Assembly: GCF_031846515.1 (NCBI RefSeq)
Contig: NZ_JAVRHO010000011.1
Span: forward strand, 68,848 to 132,847
Length of the DNA stretch: 64,000 bases
Source: Autumnicola lenta
GTDB lineage: Bacteria; Bacteroidota; Bacteroidia; Flavobacteriales; Flavobacteriaceae
Direction of reading: 5' to 3'
Within the stretch, counting starts at the first letter, position 1. The number at the start of each line of letters is the position of its first letter. Below the pieces are notes generated by a model. It saw only the letters and a program-made list of their open reading frames with translations, searched no databases and was not told the DNA's origin. Position numbers and translations under genes: made by a program. This document shows, in pieces, positions 1-8,409 of the stretch.

Positions 1-694
1 CGAAGTATTTCTCTATCAGATCTTTAGTTTTCTCCATATCAATATCCCCGGCAACAACTAAAGTTGCGTTGTTTGGTCCGTAATATTTATCAAAAAAAGC
101 TTTGAATTCATCAAGCTCGGCTGCATCCAGATCTTCCATGGTGCCAATTACAGAGTTTTTGTAAGGATGCTTATCAAAAACGTATTTGTTGATACCGGTA
201 GAGTAGATGATCTTACCATAAGGGGCGTTATCTATACGGGAACGTTTCTCCTCCTTTACAACTTCATTTTGAGTTTCTACACCAATTTCATTTATAACCG
301 GGTGGAGCATTCTTTCAGATTCCATCCATAGACCAAGCTCCAGGTTGTTAGAAGGAAATGTTTCGTAATAATAAGTTCGGTCCTGCGTGGTATTAGCATT
401 ATTACTACCGCCATTAGCAGCGACAATGTCAAACCATTTTCCGCGTTCAATGTTTTCGGTGCCTTCAAATAAAAGATGCTCAAAGAAGTGAGCAAAGCCA
501 GAACGACCTGCTTCTTCGTCTTTAGCGCCTACGTGATACATTACTCCAACCGTAGCTACAGGAGCTGTATTGTCCTGGTGTAAAATTACATGTAATCCAT
601 TGTCCAGGTTATATTCGGTATACTCTACCTCCTGTCCAATTGCACAGAACCCTAAAAAGAGGGCGATGGCGGTGGTTTTAATCTTGTGGATCAT
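1..694 (-). CDS. M16 family zinc peptidase (pitrilysin/insulinase type), N-terminal part
   Basis: Reading the reverse strand from an ATG at 694 gives an open frame of 231 codons that runs off the left edge, so only the N-terminal half of one peptidase unit is present. Residues 1-20 form a hydrophobic signal peptide, which predicts export to the periplasm or outer surface. The inverted zinc motif HFFEH lies at residues 69-73. A glutamate in the NEVVKEEK stretch (about residue 149, 76 residues downstream) is correctly placed as the third zinc ligand, so the catalytic site looks intact. Members of this family degrade peptides or small proteins. The substrate here is unknown. Family assignment is secure. 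Confidence 0.93.
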   Translation of the reverse strand, partial: MIHKIKTTAIALFLGFCAIGQEVEYTEYNLDNGLHVILHQDNTAPVATVGVMYHVGAKDEEAGRSGFAHFFEHLLFEGTENIERGKWFDIVAANGGSNNANTTQDRTYYYETFPSNNLELGLWMESERMLHPVINEIGVETQNEVVKEEKRSRIDNAPYGKIIYSTGINKYVFDKHPYKNSVIGTMEDLDAAELDEFKAFFDKYYGPNNATLVVAGDIDMEKTKDLIEKYF

Positions 695-870
695 TTTTTA
701 AGTGGTTTTTTTTATTAATGTCTAAATATAAGTAATTGAAAAGCTTAATTTGTTACAGGAAAAAGATAATTACTGCAAACCCCCTGATTTATTGGGCTGG
801 AGGAGAAAATTAACAAGCCCTTAAGGCATAAAATGCTAGTTTTTTCCCAAATTTACTAAGGAAAAACTAA

Positions 871-1341
871 ATGACCATGAATAATATAAGTACTCCAGTA
901 AAATTCGGACTCGGTATTGCAGCCGCTCTAATTATATATTTTTTGTTATTATCTATTTTTGGACTACATCAATATCCGGCCTTTAGTATTTTTAATATGG
1001 TGATACTGGGAGCGGGACTTTACTTTGCTATAAAAGGATATAAAAAAGAAGCGGGTGATAAATTCAAATTTCGGAAAAGTTTTATGGTGGGCTTAACTGC
1101 TGGCTTTCTCGCTACGACTATATTTACAATCTTTTTTTTAATTTATGCTACAGAAATAGATCCGGATTTTATGCTGGATTCCATGCCAATGTGGGTTACC
1201 GACTGGTCCTCTACTGTAGGCTTCCTGTTGGTAGGAGTTGGATTGGCCGGTTTTGCAAGTACGCTGGTTCTTACTTTCGCCTGGACACAACTACATAAGG
1301 TTTCCCGTAATACAGAAGAAGGCAAAGAACATACCTTTTAA
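871..1341 (+). CDS. DUF4199 family membrane protein
   Basis: 156 residues with four hydrophobic segments (about 12-32, 38-58, 72-95 and 112-138) separated by short polar loops. The pattern and the GYKKEAGDKFKFRKSF region after the second helix match the DUF4199 family common in Bacteroidota. Function unknown; an inner-membrane protein is predicted. An alternative start two codons downstream (MNNIS) is possible. It stands alone between the divergent protease gene and the rplU promoter. Confidence 0.8.
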   Translation: MTMNNISTPVKFGLGIAAALIIYFLLLSIFGLHQYPAFSIFNMVILGAGLYFAIKGYKKEAGDKFKFRKSFMVGLTAGFLATTIFTIFFLIYATEIDPDFMLDSMPMWVTDWSSTVGFLLVGVGLAGFASTLVLTFAWTQLHKVSRNTEEGKEHTF

Positions 1342-1367
1342 TTTTAGGATGTAAATTCCAGAAAGAC

Positions 1368-1398
1368 TTTGTCAATTAATTATTTAGAAGTATATTTG
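1368..1398 (+). promoter_or_regulatory. Bacteroidota sigma-ABfr type promoter of rplU-rpmA
   Basis: TTTG at 1368-1371 and TATATTTG at 1391-1398 are separated by 19 bases, matching the TTTG / TAnnTTTG consensus. It lies about 50 bases before the rplU ATG. Confidence 0.8.
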
Positions 1399-1450
1399 CA
1401 CCCGCTTGAAATAAGCAGAATTATCTTTAAATAATTAATTAAAATACGCT

Positions 1451-1948
1451 ATGTACGCAATTGTAGAGATAGCAGGGCAGCAATTTAAAGTTGCAAAAGA
1501 CCAGAAAGTATTCGTACACCGTTTGGCGGGAGAAGAAGGAGACAGTGTCTCTTTTGATAAAGTTCTTCTTACCGGTGATGGTGACGATATTACTTTAGGC
1601 GCCCCGGCTATAGAAGGTGCTCTTGTTGGAGCAAAAATTACCCGTCATTTAAAAGGAGACAAAGTTATTGTTTTCAAGAAGAAAAGACGTAAAGGTTACC
1701 GTGTTAAGAATGGACACCGTCAATCTTTAACAGAAATTCAGATTGAAGATATTACTTTAAAAGGTGGTAAGAAATCTTCTTCTTCTGAAAAAACTGAAAA
1801 GAAAGAAGAGACTAAAGCTAAGTCTGAAAATAAATCTGAGGATTTAAACAACTATACTGTTGTTGAATTAAGAGAGATGGCTAAAGACAAAGGTGTTGAA
1901 GGATACTCTTCAATGAAGAAAGCAGAATTGGTTGCTGCATTAAGCTAA
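1451..1948 (+). CDS. rplU: 50S ribosomal protein L21, with C-terminal SAP/Rho-N-like extension
   Basis: Residues 1-105 are a standard L21, starting MYAIVEIAGQQFKV and including the basic KKKRRKGYRVKNGHRQ segment that contacts 23S rRNA. It is followed by a Lys/Glu/Ser-rich linker and a short helical domain, about 130-165, with the pattern TVVELREMAKDKGVEGYSSM. That domain resembles the Rho N-terminal/SAP motif seen at the end of L21 in many Flavobacteria. At 165 residues the protein is about 60 longer than E. coli L21. It is co-transcribed with rpmA 29 bases downstream. Confidence 0.97.
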   Translation: MYAIVEIAGQQFKVAKDQKVFVHRLAGEEGDSVSFDKVLLTGDGDDITLGAPAIEGALVGAKITRHLKGDKVIVFKKKRRKGYRVKNGHRQSLTEIQIEDITLKGGKKSSSSEKTEKKEETKAKSENKSEDLNNYTVVELREMAKDKGVEGYSSMKKAELVAALS

Positions 1949-1977
1949 TTTTATTAATATACTAAAACTAATATAAG

Positions 1978-2238
1978 ATGGCTCACAAAAAAGGAGTTGG
2001 TAGTTCCAAGAACGGTAGGGAATCAGAATCGAAACGCTTAGGTGTAAAGATCTTTGGAGGACAAGCTGCCGTAGCCGGAAATATCATTGTAAGACAAAGA
2101 GGAACTGCACACAATCCAGGTGAGAATGTGTACGCAGGAAAAGATCATACTTTACATGCCAGAGTAGATGGCCTTGTAAAATTTACTAAAAAGAAAGACA
2201 ATAAATCTTACGTTTCTATTGAACCGTTTGAAGCATAA
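1978..2238 (+). CDS. rpmA: 50S ribosomal protein L27
   Basis: 86 residues starting MAHKKGVGSSKNGRESESKR, the conserved basic N-terminus that reaches towards the peptidyl-transferase centre. There is no cleavable N-terminal extension of the Firmicutes type. The GGQAAVAGNIIVRQRGT core is typical. It is second gene of the rplU-rpmA operon and is followed by a clear terminator. Confidence 0.98.
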   Translation: MAHKKGVGSSKNGRESESKRLGVKIFGGQAAVAGNIIVRQRGTAHNPGENVYAGKDHTLHARVDGLVKFTKKKDNKSYVSIEPFEA

Positions 2239-2262
2239 GCATTTCTTTTTAAGATATTTGAA

Positions 2263-2291
2263 GCCTTCAGTGAAAACTGAGGGCTTTTTTT
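2263..2291 (+). terminator. Rho-independent terminator of rplU-rpmA
   Basis: GCCTTCAG (2263-2270) pairs with CTGAGGGC (2277-2284) with one G-U pair, followed by a run of seven T. Confidence 0.85.
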
Positions 2292-2307
2292 ATTGCGGAA
2301 AATAGCG

Positions 2308-2330
2308 GGTTGATAATTGGCATTTCGGAG
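2308..2330 (+). repeat. Dispersed AATTGSCA-core repeat, copy 1
   Basis: Contains TTGATAATTGGCATTTCGGA. It is one of nine intergenic copies in this window of a semi-palindromic motif close to TCGAWAATTGSCAWWTTTGGA. Confidence 0.5.
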
Positions 2331-2437
2331 TCTTTATTTTAAACTGAAGCAGGGAAGAGAAGATATAAGAATCCAGATACTCCCTACAATATTCTAAGAA
2401 GACGAGAGATTATTTGTGGATTAATGCTGAGATTTCA

Positions 2438-2462
2438 GGCCGATAATAGCCATTTTGGAAGT
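2438..2462 (+). repeat. Dispersed AATTGSCA-core repeat, copy 2
   Basis: Contains CCGATAATAGCCATTTTGGA, a slightly diverged copy 108 bases after copy 1 in the same rpmA-ahcY spacer. Confidence 0.5.
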
Positions 2463-2486
2463 CGCACTTTTTGGAAAGTCTATCAA

Positions 2487-2527
2487 TAAAAAAATCCCGT
2501 TCAGAATCATTCCGAACAGGATTTTTT
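2487..2527. terminator. Bidirectional terminator between rpmA and ahcY
   Basis: An A-rich stretch, a stem built from ATCC-GTTC-GAAT pairing with ATTC-GAAC-GGAT (unpaired single bases between blocks), then a T-rich stretch. A-run and T-run flank the stem, so it can serve both converging genes. Confidence 0.8.
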
Positions 2528-2534
2528 ATTTTTT

Positions 2535-2562
2535 GCCTATAGCCTATAGCCTATAGCCTACA
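2535..2562. repeat. Heptanucleotide tandem repeat next to the ahcY stop
   Basis: Three exact GCCTATA units and one GCCTACA unit. They lie immediately downstream of the ahcY stop codon (2565-2567, reverse strand), between it and the terminator. Confidence 0.85.
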
Positions 2563-2564
2563 GT

Positions 2565-3881
2565 CTAGTACCTGTAGTATTCCGGTTTAAACGGTCCTTC
2601 CACTTCAACACCAATATAATCGGCTTGTTCTTTGGAAAGTTCTGTCAGTTCAACTCCAATTTTTTCTAAATGAAGTGCAGCTACTTTTTCATCTAAATGC
2701 TTTGGAAGCATATAAACTTCATTTTCATACTTATCTGAATGGTTCCAAAGTTCTATCTGCGCTAAAGTCTGGTTTGTAAAGGAATTGCTCATTACGAAAC
2801 TTGGATGTCCTGTGGCACAACCTAAATTTACCAGTCGGCCTTCAGCAAGAAGAATAATATCTTTTCCGTCTATGGTATATTTATCTACCTGAGGTTTAAT
2901 TTCATCTTTTGTATCACCGTAGTTCTCATTCAACCACGCAACTGCAATCTCATTGTCAAAATGCCCAATATTACAAACGATGGTCTTATCCTTCATCGCT
3001 TTGAAATGTTCACCGCGCACAATATCTTTATTTCCAGTAGTGGTAATCACGATATCTGCTTTTGGAAGTACGGTTTCAAGTTTTTTCACTTCAAAACCGT
3101 CCATTGCAGCCTGTAAAGCACAAATTGGGTCAATTTCTGTAACCGTTACAATAGATCCGGCGCCTTTAAATGACTGGGCAGTTCCTTTACCCACATCTCC
3201 ATATCCACAAACAACTACTCGTTTTCCTGCAAGCATCACATCTGTGGCACGACGTATCGCATCTACCGCACTCTCGCGACAACCATATTTATTGTCGAAT
3301 TTAGATTTGGTGACAGAATCGTTTACGTTAATGGCCGGCATGGCAAGCGTTCCTTTTTTCATTCGTTCGTACAAACGGTGAACCCCTGTAGTGGTTTCTT
3401 CTGAAAGTCCGCGGATTCCTTCAGTAAGTTCCGGATATTTATCAAAGACCATATTGGTAAGATCTCCACCGTCATCAAGAATCATGTTCAGGGGTTTGCG
3501 ATCTTCCCCAAAGAAAAGCGTTTGTTCTATACACCAGTTAAATTCTTCCTCAGTCATTCCTTTCCACGCATAAACAGGGATGCCAGCTTCAGCAATCGCA
3601 GCGGCAGCCTGATCTTGTGTAGAAAAAATGTTACAGGAACTCCAGGTAACTTCAGCTCCCAAAGAAACAAGAGTTTCAATAAGAACAGCAGTTTGAATGG
3701 TCATATGCAAACAACCGGCAATTCTGGCCCCCTTTAATGGCTGCTCATTTTTAAATTCTTCCCTAAGTGACATCAGGCCTGGCATTTCTGCTTCAGCCAG
3801 CTCAATTTCTTTCCTTCCCCATGCTGCCAGGGAAATATCTTTTACTTTATATGCCGTATAAGGCACCGTTTTAGTGGACAT
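2565..3881 (-). CDS. ahcY: Adenosylhomocysteinase (S-adenosylhomocysteine hydrolase)
   Basis: 438 residues. Cytosolic NAD-dependent enzyme that splits S-adenosylhomocysteine into adenosine and homocysteine, removing the inhibitory product of SAM-dependent methylation. The sequence shows the substrate-binding region (HMTIQTAVLIETL, SSCNIFSTQDQAAAA), the NAD-binding glycine motif GYGDVGKG near residue 230, the switch region HFDNEIAVAW, and the conserved C-terminus ending in KPEYYRY. Length and all motifs are normal. Single gene on the reverse strand, converging on rpmA. Confidence 0.98.
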   Translation of the reverse strand: MSTKTVPYTAYKVKDISLAAWGRKEIELAEAEMPGLMSLREEFKNEQPLKGARIAGCLHMTIQTAVLIETLVSLGAEVTWSSCNIFSTQDQAAAAIAEAGIPVYAWKGMTEEEFNWCIEQTLFFGEDRKPLNMILDDGGDLTNMVFDKYPELTEGIRGLSEETTTGVHRLYERMKKGTLAMPAINVNDSVTKSKFDNKYGCRESAVDAIRRATDVMLAGKRVVVCGYGDVGKGTAQSFKGAGSIVTVTEIDPICALQAAMDGFEVKKLETVLPKADIVITTTGNKDIVRGEHFKAMKDKTIVCNIGHFDNEIAVAWLNENYGDTKDEIKPQVDKYTIDGKDIILLAEGRLVNLGCATGHPSFVMSNSFTNQTLAQIELWNHSDKYENEVYMLPKHLDEKVAALHLEKIGVELTELSKEQADYIGVEVEGPFKPEYYRY

Positions 3882-3944
3882 ATTGTTATATTTGATTACA
3901 GTAACTATTAAGTTGCAAAAGTAAGTAATATATAAGAAAATTGC

Positions 3945-4598
3945 ATGTCACTTTACAAAACAATAACAGTTGATGAGCGCACTAAAGTCCTCATTTGGAA
4001 GATTGAAGAATCGCTGGAATGGCTAAGTAAAGGCATAGAACTTACTGCGCATTGCCGGGAGAGAGTTGAGGGTATGAAATCTGAAATTCATCGGCGGGGT
4101 TTTATGAGCATCAGGCATTTATTGGCTGAAGCCGGCTATACAGACAATGATTTGTATTACGACGATTTGGGTAAACCTCACCTCAAAGATGGAAAATATA
4201 TCTCTATTACTCATTCTTTTGATTTTACCGGGATTATCGTTAGCGACAAAGAAGTGGGAATTGACATTGAAAAGCAGCGCGATAAAATCCTGAAAATTGC
4301 CAATAAATTCACTCCTTTAAAAGAGTATCATACTTTGGCTAATGAAGAAGCCCTTGTGCGAAAACTTACTATTGTCTGGGGAGCTAAGGAATCTATCTAT
4401 AAATTGCAGGCAGAACCGGGTTTGAGCTTTTTGCACCACATAGATATCAAAGATTTCGACTTTGAGGCGAATGCTACCACCGGAAAAAGCTTTTATAGAG
4501 GTAATACTGCACATTTTGATCTTGAATTTTTAGAATTTGAGGGTTTTACCTGCGTTCATGCCTCTCGTTCTACTGAAAATATGAAGTTTGACGATTAA
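3945..4598 (+). CDS. 4'-phosphopantetheinyl transferase superfamily protein
   Basis: 217 residues. The superfamily moves the phosphopantetheine arm of CoA onto a serine of carrier proteins. The magnesium-binding motif GIDIE is at residues 105-109 and the second motif, WGAKES, at 145-150; both are complete. The length fits the two-half Sfp-like group rather than the short AcpS group. The stop overlaps the ATG of the GGGP synthase gene by one base, indicating translational coupling. The target carrier protein is unknown; no NRPS or PKS genes are nearby, so housekeeping ACP activation is plausible. Confidence 0.85.
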   Translation: MSLYKTITVDERTKVLIWKIEESLEWLSKGIELTAHCRERVEGMKSEIHRRGFMSIRHLLAEAGYTDNDLYYDDLGKPHLKDGKYISITHSFDFTGIIVSDKEVGIDIEKQRDKILKIANKFTPLKEYHTLANEEALVRKLTIVWGAKESIYKLQAEPGLSFLHHIDIKDFDFEANATTGKSFYRGNTAHFDLEFLEFEGFTCVHASRSTENMKFDD

Positions 4599-5308
4599 TG
4601 ACTTCTATTTATTCTGAAATTTTAGCATCAGCTTCCCGGGGTGAAAAACTGCTATGTGTTTTAGTAGATCCTGAAAAATTTGATAATACCAAAGCTGAAG
4701 CTTTTCTAAAGCGGATGCCCCAAAATGCCAATTATCTACTTGTAGGAGGAAGCACCGCCACAGCACAGCAAACAGAGCAAACAGTTGAAGCTTTAAAAAA
4801 GCATTCAAAATTACCAATAATTTTATTTCCCGGAAGTCACGAACAGATCACTGAAGAAGCTGACGCTATTCTGTTTTTGAGTCTGCTTTCCGGAAGAAAT
4901 CCGGAATATTTAATTGGGCAGCAAATAAAGTCTGTTCCCAAACTACAGTTTTCGGGGCTCGAAATTCTTCCGACAGCTTATATTCTCGTTGATGGCGGTA
5001 AGGAATCTGCCGTACAGCGGGTTAGCCAAACCGAACCTATAGGGCAGAGTAAAGTAAATCTAATTTCTGAAACAGCTTTGGCAGGCGAATTTTCAGGAAA
5101 AAACCTGGTTTATCTGGAAGCCGGAAGTGGAGCAAAAATCCCTGTGGGAGCTGCAATTATTTCCGAAGTAAAAAAAACCATTACGATTCCACTGATAGTA
5201 GGTGGTGGCATACGCAGCAAAGAACAACTTCAGGAAGCTTATACTGCGGGAGCTGATATTGTGGTAATTGGGACTGCTTTTGAAGATGCTAGCTTTACAG
5301 GGATATAG
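4598..5308 (+). CDS. Geranylgeranylglyceryl/heptaprenylglyceryl phosphate synthase (PcrB-like, group II)
   Basis: 236 residues with a TIM-barrel pattern. DPEKF near residue 24, LVGGST near 48 and the C-terminal phosphate-binding segment GGGIRS at about residue 205 are the family signatures. The family joins a polyprenyl diphosphate to glycerol-1-phosphate, forming an ether lipid precursor. Group II enzymes occur in archaea and in Bacteroidota, where the product's role is unsettled. The start overlaps the preceding stop (TAATG). Chain length of the prenyl substrate cannot be told from the sequence by eye. Confidence 0.9.
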   Translation: MTSIYSEILASASRGEKLLCVLVDPEKFDNTKAEAFLKRMPQNANYLLVGGSTATAQQTEQTVEALKKHSKLPIILFPGSHEQITEEADAILFLSLLSGRNPEYLIGQQIKSVPKLQFSGLEILPTAYILVDGGKESAVQRVSQTEPIGQSKVNLISETALAGEFSGKNLVYLEAGSGAKIPVGAAIISEVKKTITIPLIVGGGIRSKEQLQEAYTAGADIVVIGTAFEDASFTGI

Positions 5309-5383
5309 CTTTTATGTAATGGGTATTTGGACTATTACGGGACTAAAGAATTGAACAGAAATACTGTGATTGGAAAATATGCA

Positions 5384-5407
5384 GGGAAAAATGGCAATTT
5401 TCATGAG
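5384..5407 (-). repeat. Dispersed AATTGSCA-core repeat, reverse copy
   Basis: The reverse complement contains GAAAATTGCCATTTTTCC, nearly identical to the core of the copy at 21,260. Confidence 0.45.
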
Positions 5408-5425
5408 ATTTTTATAGTATCCTTT

Positions 5426-5433
5426 TACCTTTG
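5426..5433 (+). promoter_or_regulatory. Probable -7 element before the thiamine-binding/PnuC operon
   Basis: TACCTTTG matches TAnnTTTG exactly and lies 14 bases before the ATG at 5448, implying a very short leader. No convincing -33 TTG is seen and no TPP riboswitch is present here. Confidence 0.5.
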
Positions 5434-5447
5434 AGCAAACTCATAGT

Positions 5448-5708
5448 ATGCAGATTTCAGTAGAGCTTACCCTTACGCCAATACAGGATAATTATGAACC
5501 GGCAATTATCGATTTTATCAAAACATTAAGGGCTTCAGGATTAACGATCCGGGAGAATCCATTAAGTACTCAGATATATGGAGATTATAATGAAATTATG
5601 CAACTCCTGAACACTGAAATAAAATCTGCTTTTGAAGCCATAGAACGCGGACTAATCCACGTGAAAATTGTAAAATCTGACCTTAGCGACTATGCAGCCG
5701 ATTTTTGA
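5448..5708 (+). CDS. Thiamine-binding protein, MTH1187/YkoF-like family
   Basis: 86 residues starting MQISVELTLTPIQDNYEP. The alternating strand-helix-strand pattern and the closing HVKIVKSDLSDY fit the small ferredoxin-like COG0011 family, whose members bind thiamine or hydroxymethylpyrimidine. It overlaps the PnuC gene by 17 bases and is the first gene of a four- to five-gene run (PnuC, NadR-like kinase, DUF4301, ArfB). Together with the transporter, a vitamin-uptake role is inferred. Confidence 0.75.
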   Translation: MQISVELTLTPIQDNYEPAIIDFIKTLRASGLTIRENPLSTQIYGDYNEIMQLLNTEIKSAFEAIERGLIHVKIVKSDLSDYAADF

Positions 5709-6324
5709 TTTCTTCTTCGAACAATACTATGGGATTCCTACGCACCTCCTCGTCCTGGAGCTTATAGGAGTTGTTTTTGGTTTCTTAAGTGTAATTTATT
5801 CCAAGAACAATAATATTCTCGTTTATCCAACGGGTATTATCAGCACGGCCCTTTTTGTTTATATTCTCGCCGTCTATGGTCTTTTGGGAGACATGATGAT
5901 TAATGCCTATTATTTTTCCATGAGTATTTATGGCTGGTATATTTGGACAAGAAAAGTAGATGCTACCCATTTTACCCCAATCACAAATACCACCAGGAAG
6001 GAGAATTGGCAGGCGCTATTCATCTTTTTGGGAACTTTGCTTTTCGTTTTTCTGGTTTACGAATATTTTGAGAAATGGACAGACTGGACCGCCTATGTCG
6101 ACACATTTACCACGGCAATATTTTTCGTGGGAATGTGGCAGATGGCTAAAAAGAAAATTGAAAACTGGATTTTCTGGATTATTGGAGATATAATTTCGGT
6201 GCCCCTGTACTTCTATAAAGGCCTCGCTTTTACGGCTATTCAATATTTTGCATTTACAATAATTGCCATTTACGGTTATAGAGCATGGAAGAAAGACTTG
6301 CGCAACGATCTGCGTCCTGCATAA
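5692..6324 (+). CDS. PnuC-family vitamin transporter (nicotinamide riboside or thiamine)
   Basis: 210 residues with about seven membrane segments. The NxxVYPxGIIS pattern near residue 43 and SMSIYGWYIWTR near residue 86 are hallmarks of PnuC/PnuT facilitators. PnuC imports nicotinamide riboside and PnuT imports thiamine; both rely on a cytosolic kinase to trap the substrate. The upstream neighbour is a thiamine-binding family protein while the downstream neighbour is a NadR-like kinase, so the substrate is ambiguous. The start at 5692 overlaps the previous gene and gives the usual short N-terminus. Confidence 0.88.
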   Translation: MQPIFDFFFEQYYGIPTHLLVLELIGVVFGFLSVIYSKNNNILVYPTGIISTALFVYILAVYGLLGDMMINAYYFSMSIYGWYIWTRKVDATHFTPITNTTRKENWQALFIFLGTLLFVFLVYEYFEKWTDWTAYVDTFTTAIFFVGMWQMAKKKIENWIFWIIGDIISVPLYFYKGLAFTAIQYFAFTIIAIYGYRAWKKDLRNDLRPA

Positions 6325-6854
6325 AGATAGTACTATTTGGTCCTGAATCTACAGGAAAGACCACTCTTGCTACACAATTGGCTGCGCATTACAATACTGT
6401 GTGGGTAAAGGAATATATGCGGGAATATCTTCAGAAAAAGTGGGACGAAGAAAAGGAGATTTGTCAGCCGGAAGATTTAATCCCGATTGCAGAAGGGCAG
6501 ATGAAAAGAGAAAATGATCTGGCTGCTGTTACGGAAGATTTACTAATTTGTGATACCGACTTGCTGGAGCTAAAAGTTTACTCTGAGGCTTATTATAACG
6601 GATACTGCCCGCCATTACTTCTTAAACATGCGTTAAACAACCACTACGATTTATATTTTTTAACGTATATTGATGTGGAATGGACGCCCGACGATCTCCG
6701 GGATAAACCAGATGATCGCATTGGGATGTTTCAACGGTTTAAAGCTGCACTTGAGCAGAATAATAAACCATTTGTGGTTTTAAAGGGTGATGAAGAAGAA
6801 CGTTTTAAAACCGCTGTTTCAATTATTAATAACCAACTAAAAATTAAAAAGTGA
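6285..6854 (+). CDS. NadR-like P-loop kinase (nicotinamide riboside kinase-like)
   Basis: 189 residues. The Walker A motif GPESTGKT sits near residues 18-25 and is preceded by IKIVLFGPE. WVKEYMREYL and LLICDTDLLELKVYSE follow, the pattern of the C-terminal ribosylnicotinamide kinase domain of NadR. There is no nucleotidyltransferase or HTH domain. It overlaps the PnuC gene by 40 bases, supporting transport coupled to phosphorylation. An alternative start further in, just before IKIVLFG, would shorten the overlap. Substrate could be nicotinamide riboside or, given the context, thiamine. Confidence 0.82.
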   Translation: MEERLAQRSASCIKIVLFGPESTGKTTLATQLAAHYNTVWVKEYMREYLQKKWDEEKEICQPEDLIPIAEGQMKRENDLAAVTEDLLICDTDLLELKVYSEAYYNGYCPPLLLKHALNNHYDLYFLTYIDVEWTPDDLRDKPDDRIGMFQRFKAALEQNNKPFVVLKGDEEERFKTAVSIINNQLKIKK

Positions 6855-8404
6855 AGCTCAGCGAAAAAGATACTGCGCAGATTAAAGAAAAAGGAATCAG
6901 CGAACAGGAAGTAGAAGACCAGGTAAAAATTTTTAAAAGAGGAAATATAAAGGTAGATATAAGCGAAGCTGCAACTGCCGGTAAGGGAATTTTTGCATTT
7001 TCTGAAGACGAGAAGCAGGAATTTATTTCTTTGTATGATTCTGAAAAAGAAAAACTGGAGGTGATAAAATTCGTGCCTGCCTCTGGAGCTGCAACAAGAA
7101 TGTTTAAGGCTTTACACAATTTCGTGGATGAGTTCGATCCTTCAAAAGAAGGCTTGCGTTCCTATCTGGATAAACAGGATGATGAAAAACTTCAGAAATT
7201 TTTTGAAAAAATAGATCAGCTTCCTTTCTACAGCCTTGCGCTTGACTATGCCCGAAAGAATACAGAAAATTTTGACGAACTTTCTCATGATGAGCAACAT
7301 CTGGCTATTGTGAAAAATATGCTGTTTGAAGAGGGGTTGGATTTAAGTGATTATCCAAAAGGACTTGTCCCTTTCCACAAATACAGGTCTGGCTTAAGAA
7401 CGGCTTTTGAAGAGCATTTAATTGAAGCGGCGGAATATATTGCGGTTGACGGAGTTGCGAAAGTGCATTTTACCATTTCTGAAGAGCATCAGGATAAATT
7501 TAAGTGGGAGTTTAAAAATATTAAAGAAAGAGCTGAAGAAAAAGCAGGAGTAAAATTCGAGGTGTCCTATTCTTTTCAGGATCCTAAAACAGATACGATT
7601 GCAGTTGATGATAACAATGAACCATTTCGTACTAAAGAAGGAGATTTATTCTTTCGTCCCGGGGGTCACGGCGCACTTATAGAAAATCTCAACAATCAAA
7701 CAGCAGATCTTGCTTTTCTAAAGAATATAGATAATGTAGTGACTGAAGATAATATTTCTGAAGTAGTTCATTACAAGAAAATGTTAGGTGGGAAATTGCT
7801 GAAGCTTCAGGAAAAGTGTTTTAACTACTTGAATAAACTTGACTCCGGGAATGTTTCTGAAGAAGAAATACAGGAAATTTCAGAGTTTCTTCAAAATGAA
7901 CTTTTCAGAAGTCTGGAAGAGAAATTTGCCGAACTTTCTTCGGAAGAAAAAATTCAGTATCTCAAAGATAAAATCAACCGGCCGCTAAGAGTGGGCGGAA
8001 TGGTGAAAAATGAAGGTGAGCCCGGGGGAGGTCCTTTCCTTGTTAGGGATGAAAATGGTGAAATTTCACTGCAGATTATTGAAGGTGCACAAATAGATCA
8101 GGATAATCCTGAACAATTAAAAACAGCTCAGGAAGCCACTCATTTTAATCCGGTGGATATTGTATGCGGACTAAAAGATTACAAAGGGAAGTCTTTTGAT
8201 CTCAATCAATATGTAGATCCAAAGACCAGCTTTATTGCAGATAAAACAAAAGACGGAAAGCCTTTAAAAGCTTTAGAACGCCCCGGCTTATGGAACGGTG
8301 CAATGGCAAAATGGAATACTGTTTTTGTTGAGGTGCCTGTTTCTACGTTTAATCCTGTAAAAAGCGTGGCAGATCTTCTTAAAAAGTCCCATCAGGTAAA
8401 TTAG
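6851..8404 (+). CDS. DUF4301 family protein
   Basis: 517 residues, GTG start overlapping the preceding stop (GTGA). Recognised as DUF4301: nucleotidyl-transferase-like N-terminal segment FVPASGAATRMFK near residue 77, FFRPGGHGALIENLN near 270, and a C-terminal GLWNGAMAKWNTVFVEVP. The SGAATRMFKALH and PGGHGAL stretches resemble UDP-sugar pyrophosphorylases, so a sugar-nucleotide activity is possible but not established. No signal peptide or membrane segment. It is tightly coupled to the kinase gene and followed 5 bases later by arfB. Confidence 0.8.
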   Translation: MKLSEKDTAQIKEKGISEQEVEDQVKIFKRGNIKVDISEAATAGKGIFAFSEDEKQEFISLYDSEKEKLEVIKFVPASGAATRMFKALHNFVDEFDPSKEGLRSYLDKQDDEKLQKFFEKIDQLPFYSLALDYARKNTENFDELSHDEQHLAIVKNMLFEEGLDLSDYPKGLVPFHKYRSGLRTAFEEHLIEAAEYIAVDGVAKVHFTISEEHQDKFKWEFKNIKERAEEKAGVKFEVSYSFQDPKTDTIAVDDNNEPFRTKEGDLFFRPGGHGALIENLNNQTADLAFLKNIDNVVTEDNISEVVHYKKMLGGKLLKLQEKCFNYLNKLDSGNVSEEEIQEISEFLQNELFRSLEEKFAELSSEEKIQYLKDKINRPLRVGGMVKNEGEPGGGPFLVRDENGEISLQIIEGAQIDQDNPEQLKTAQEATHFNPVDIVCGLKDYKGKSFDLNQYVDPKTSFIADKTKDGKPLKALERPGLWNGAMAKWNTVFVEVPVSTFNPVKSVADLLKKSHQVN

Positions 8405-8409
8405 AAATA

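Noticed and set aside
2953..3737. Plus-strand frames opposite ahcY
   Set aside because: They are shadows of a highly conserved reverse-strand gene.
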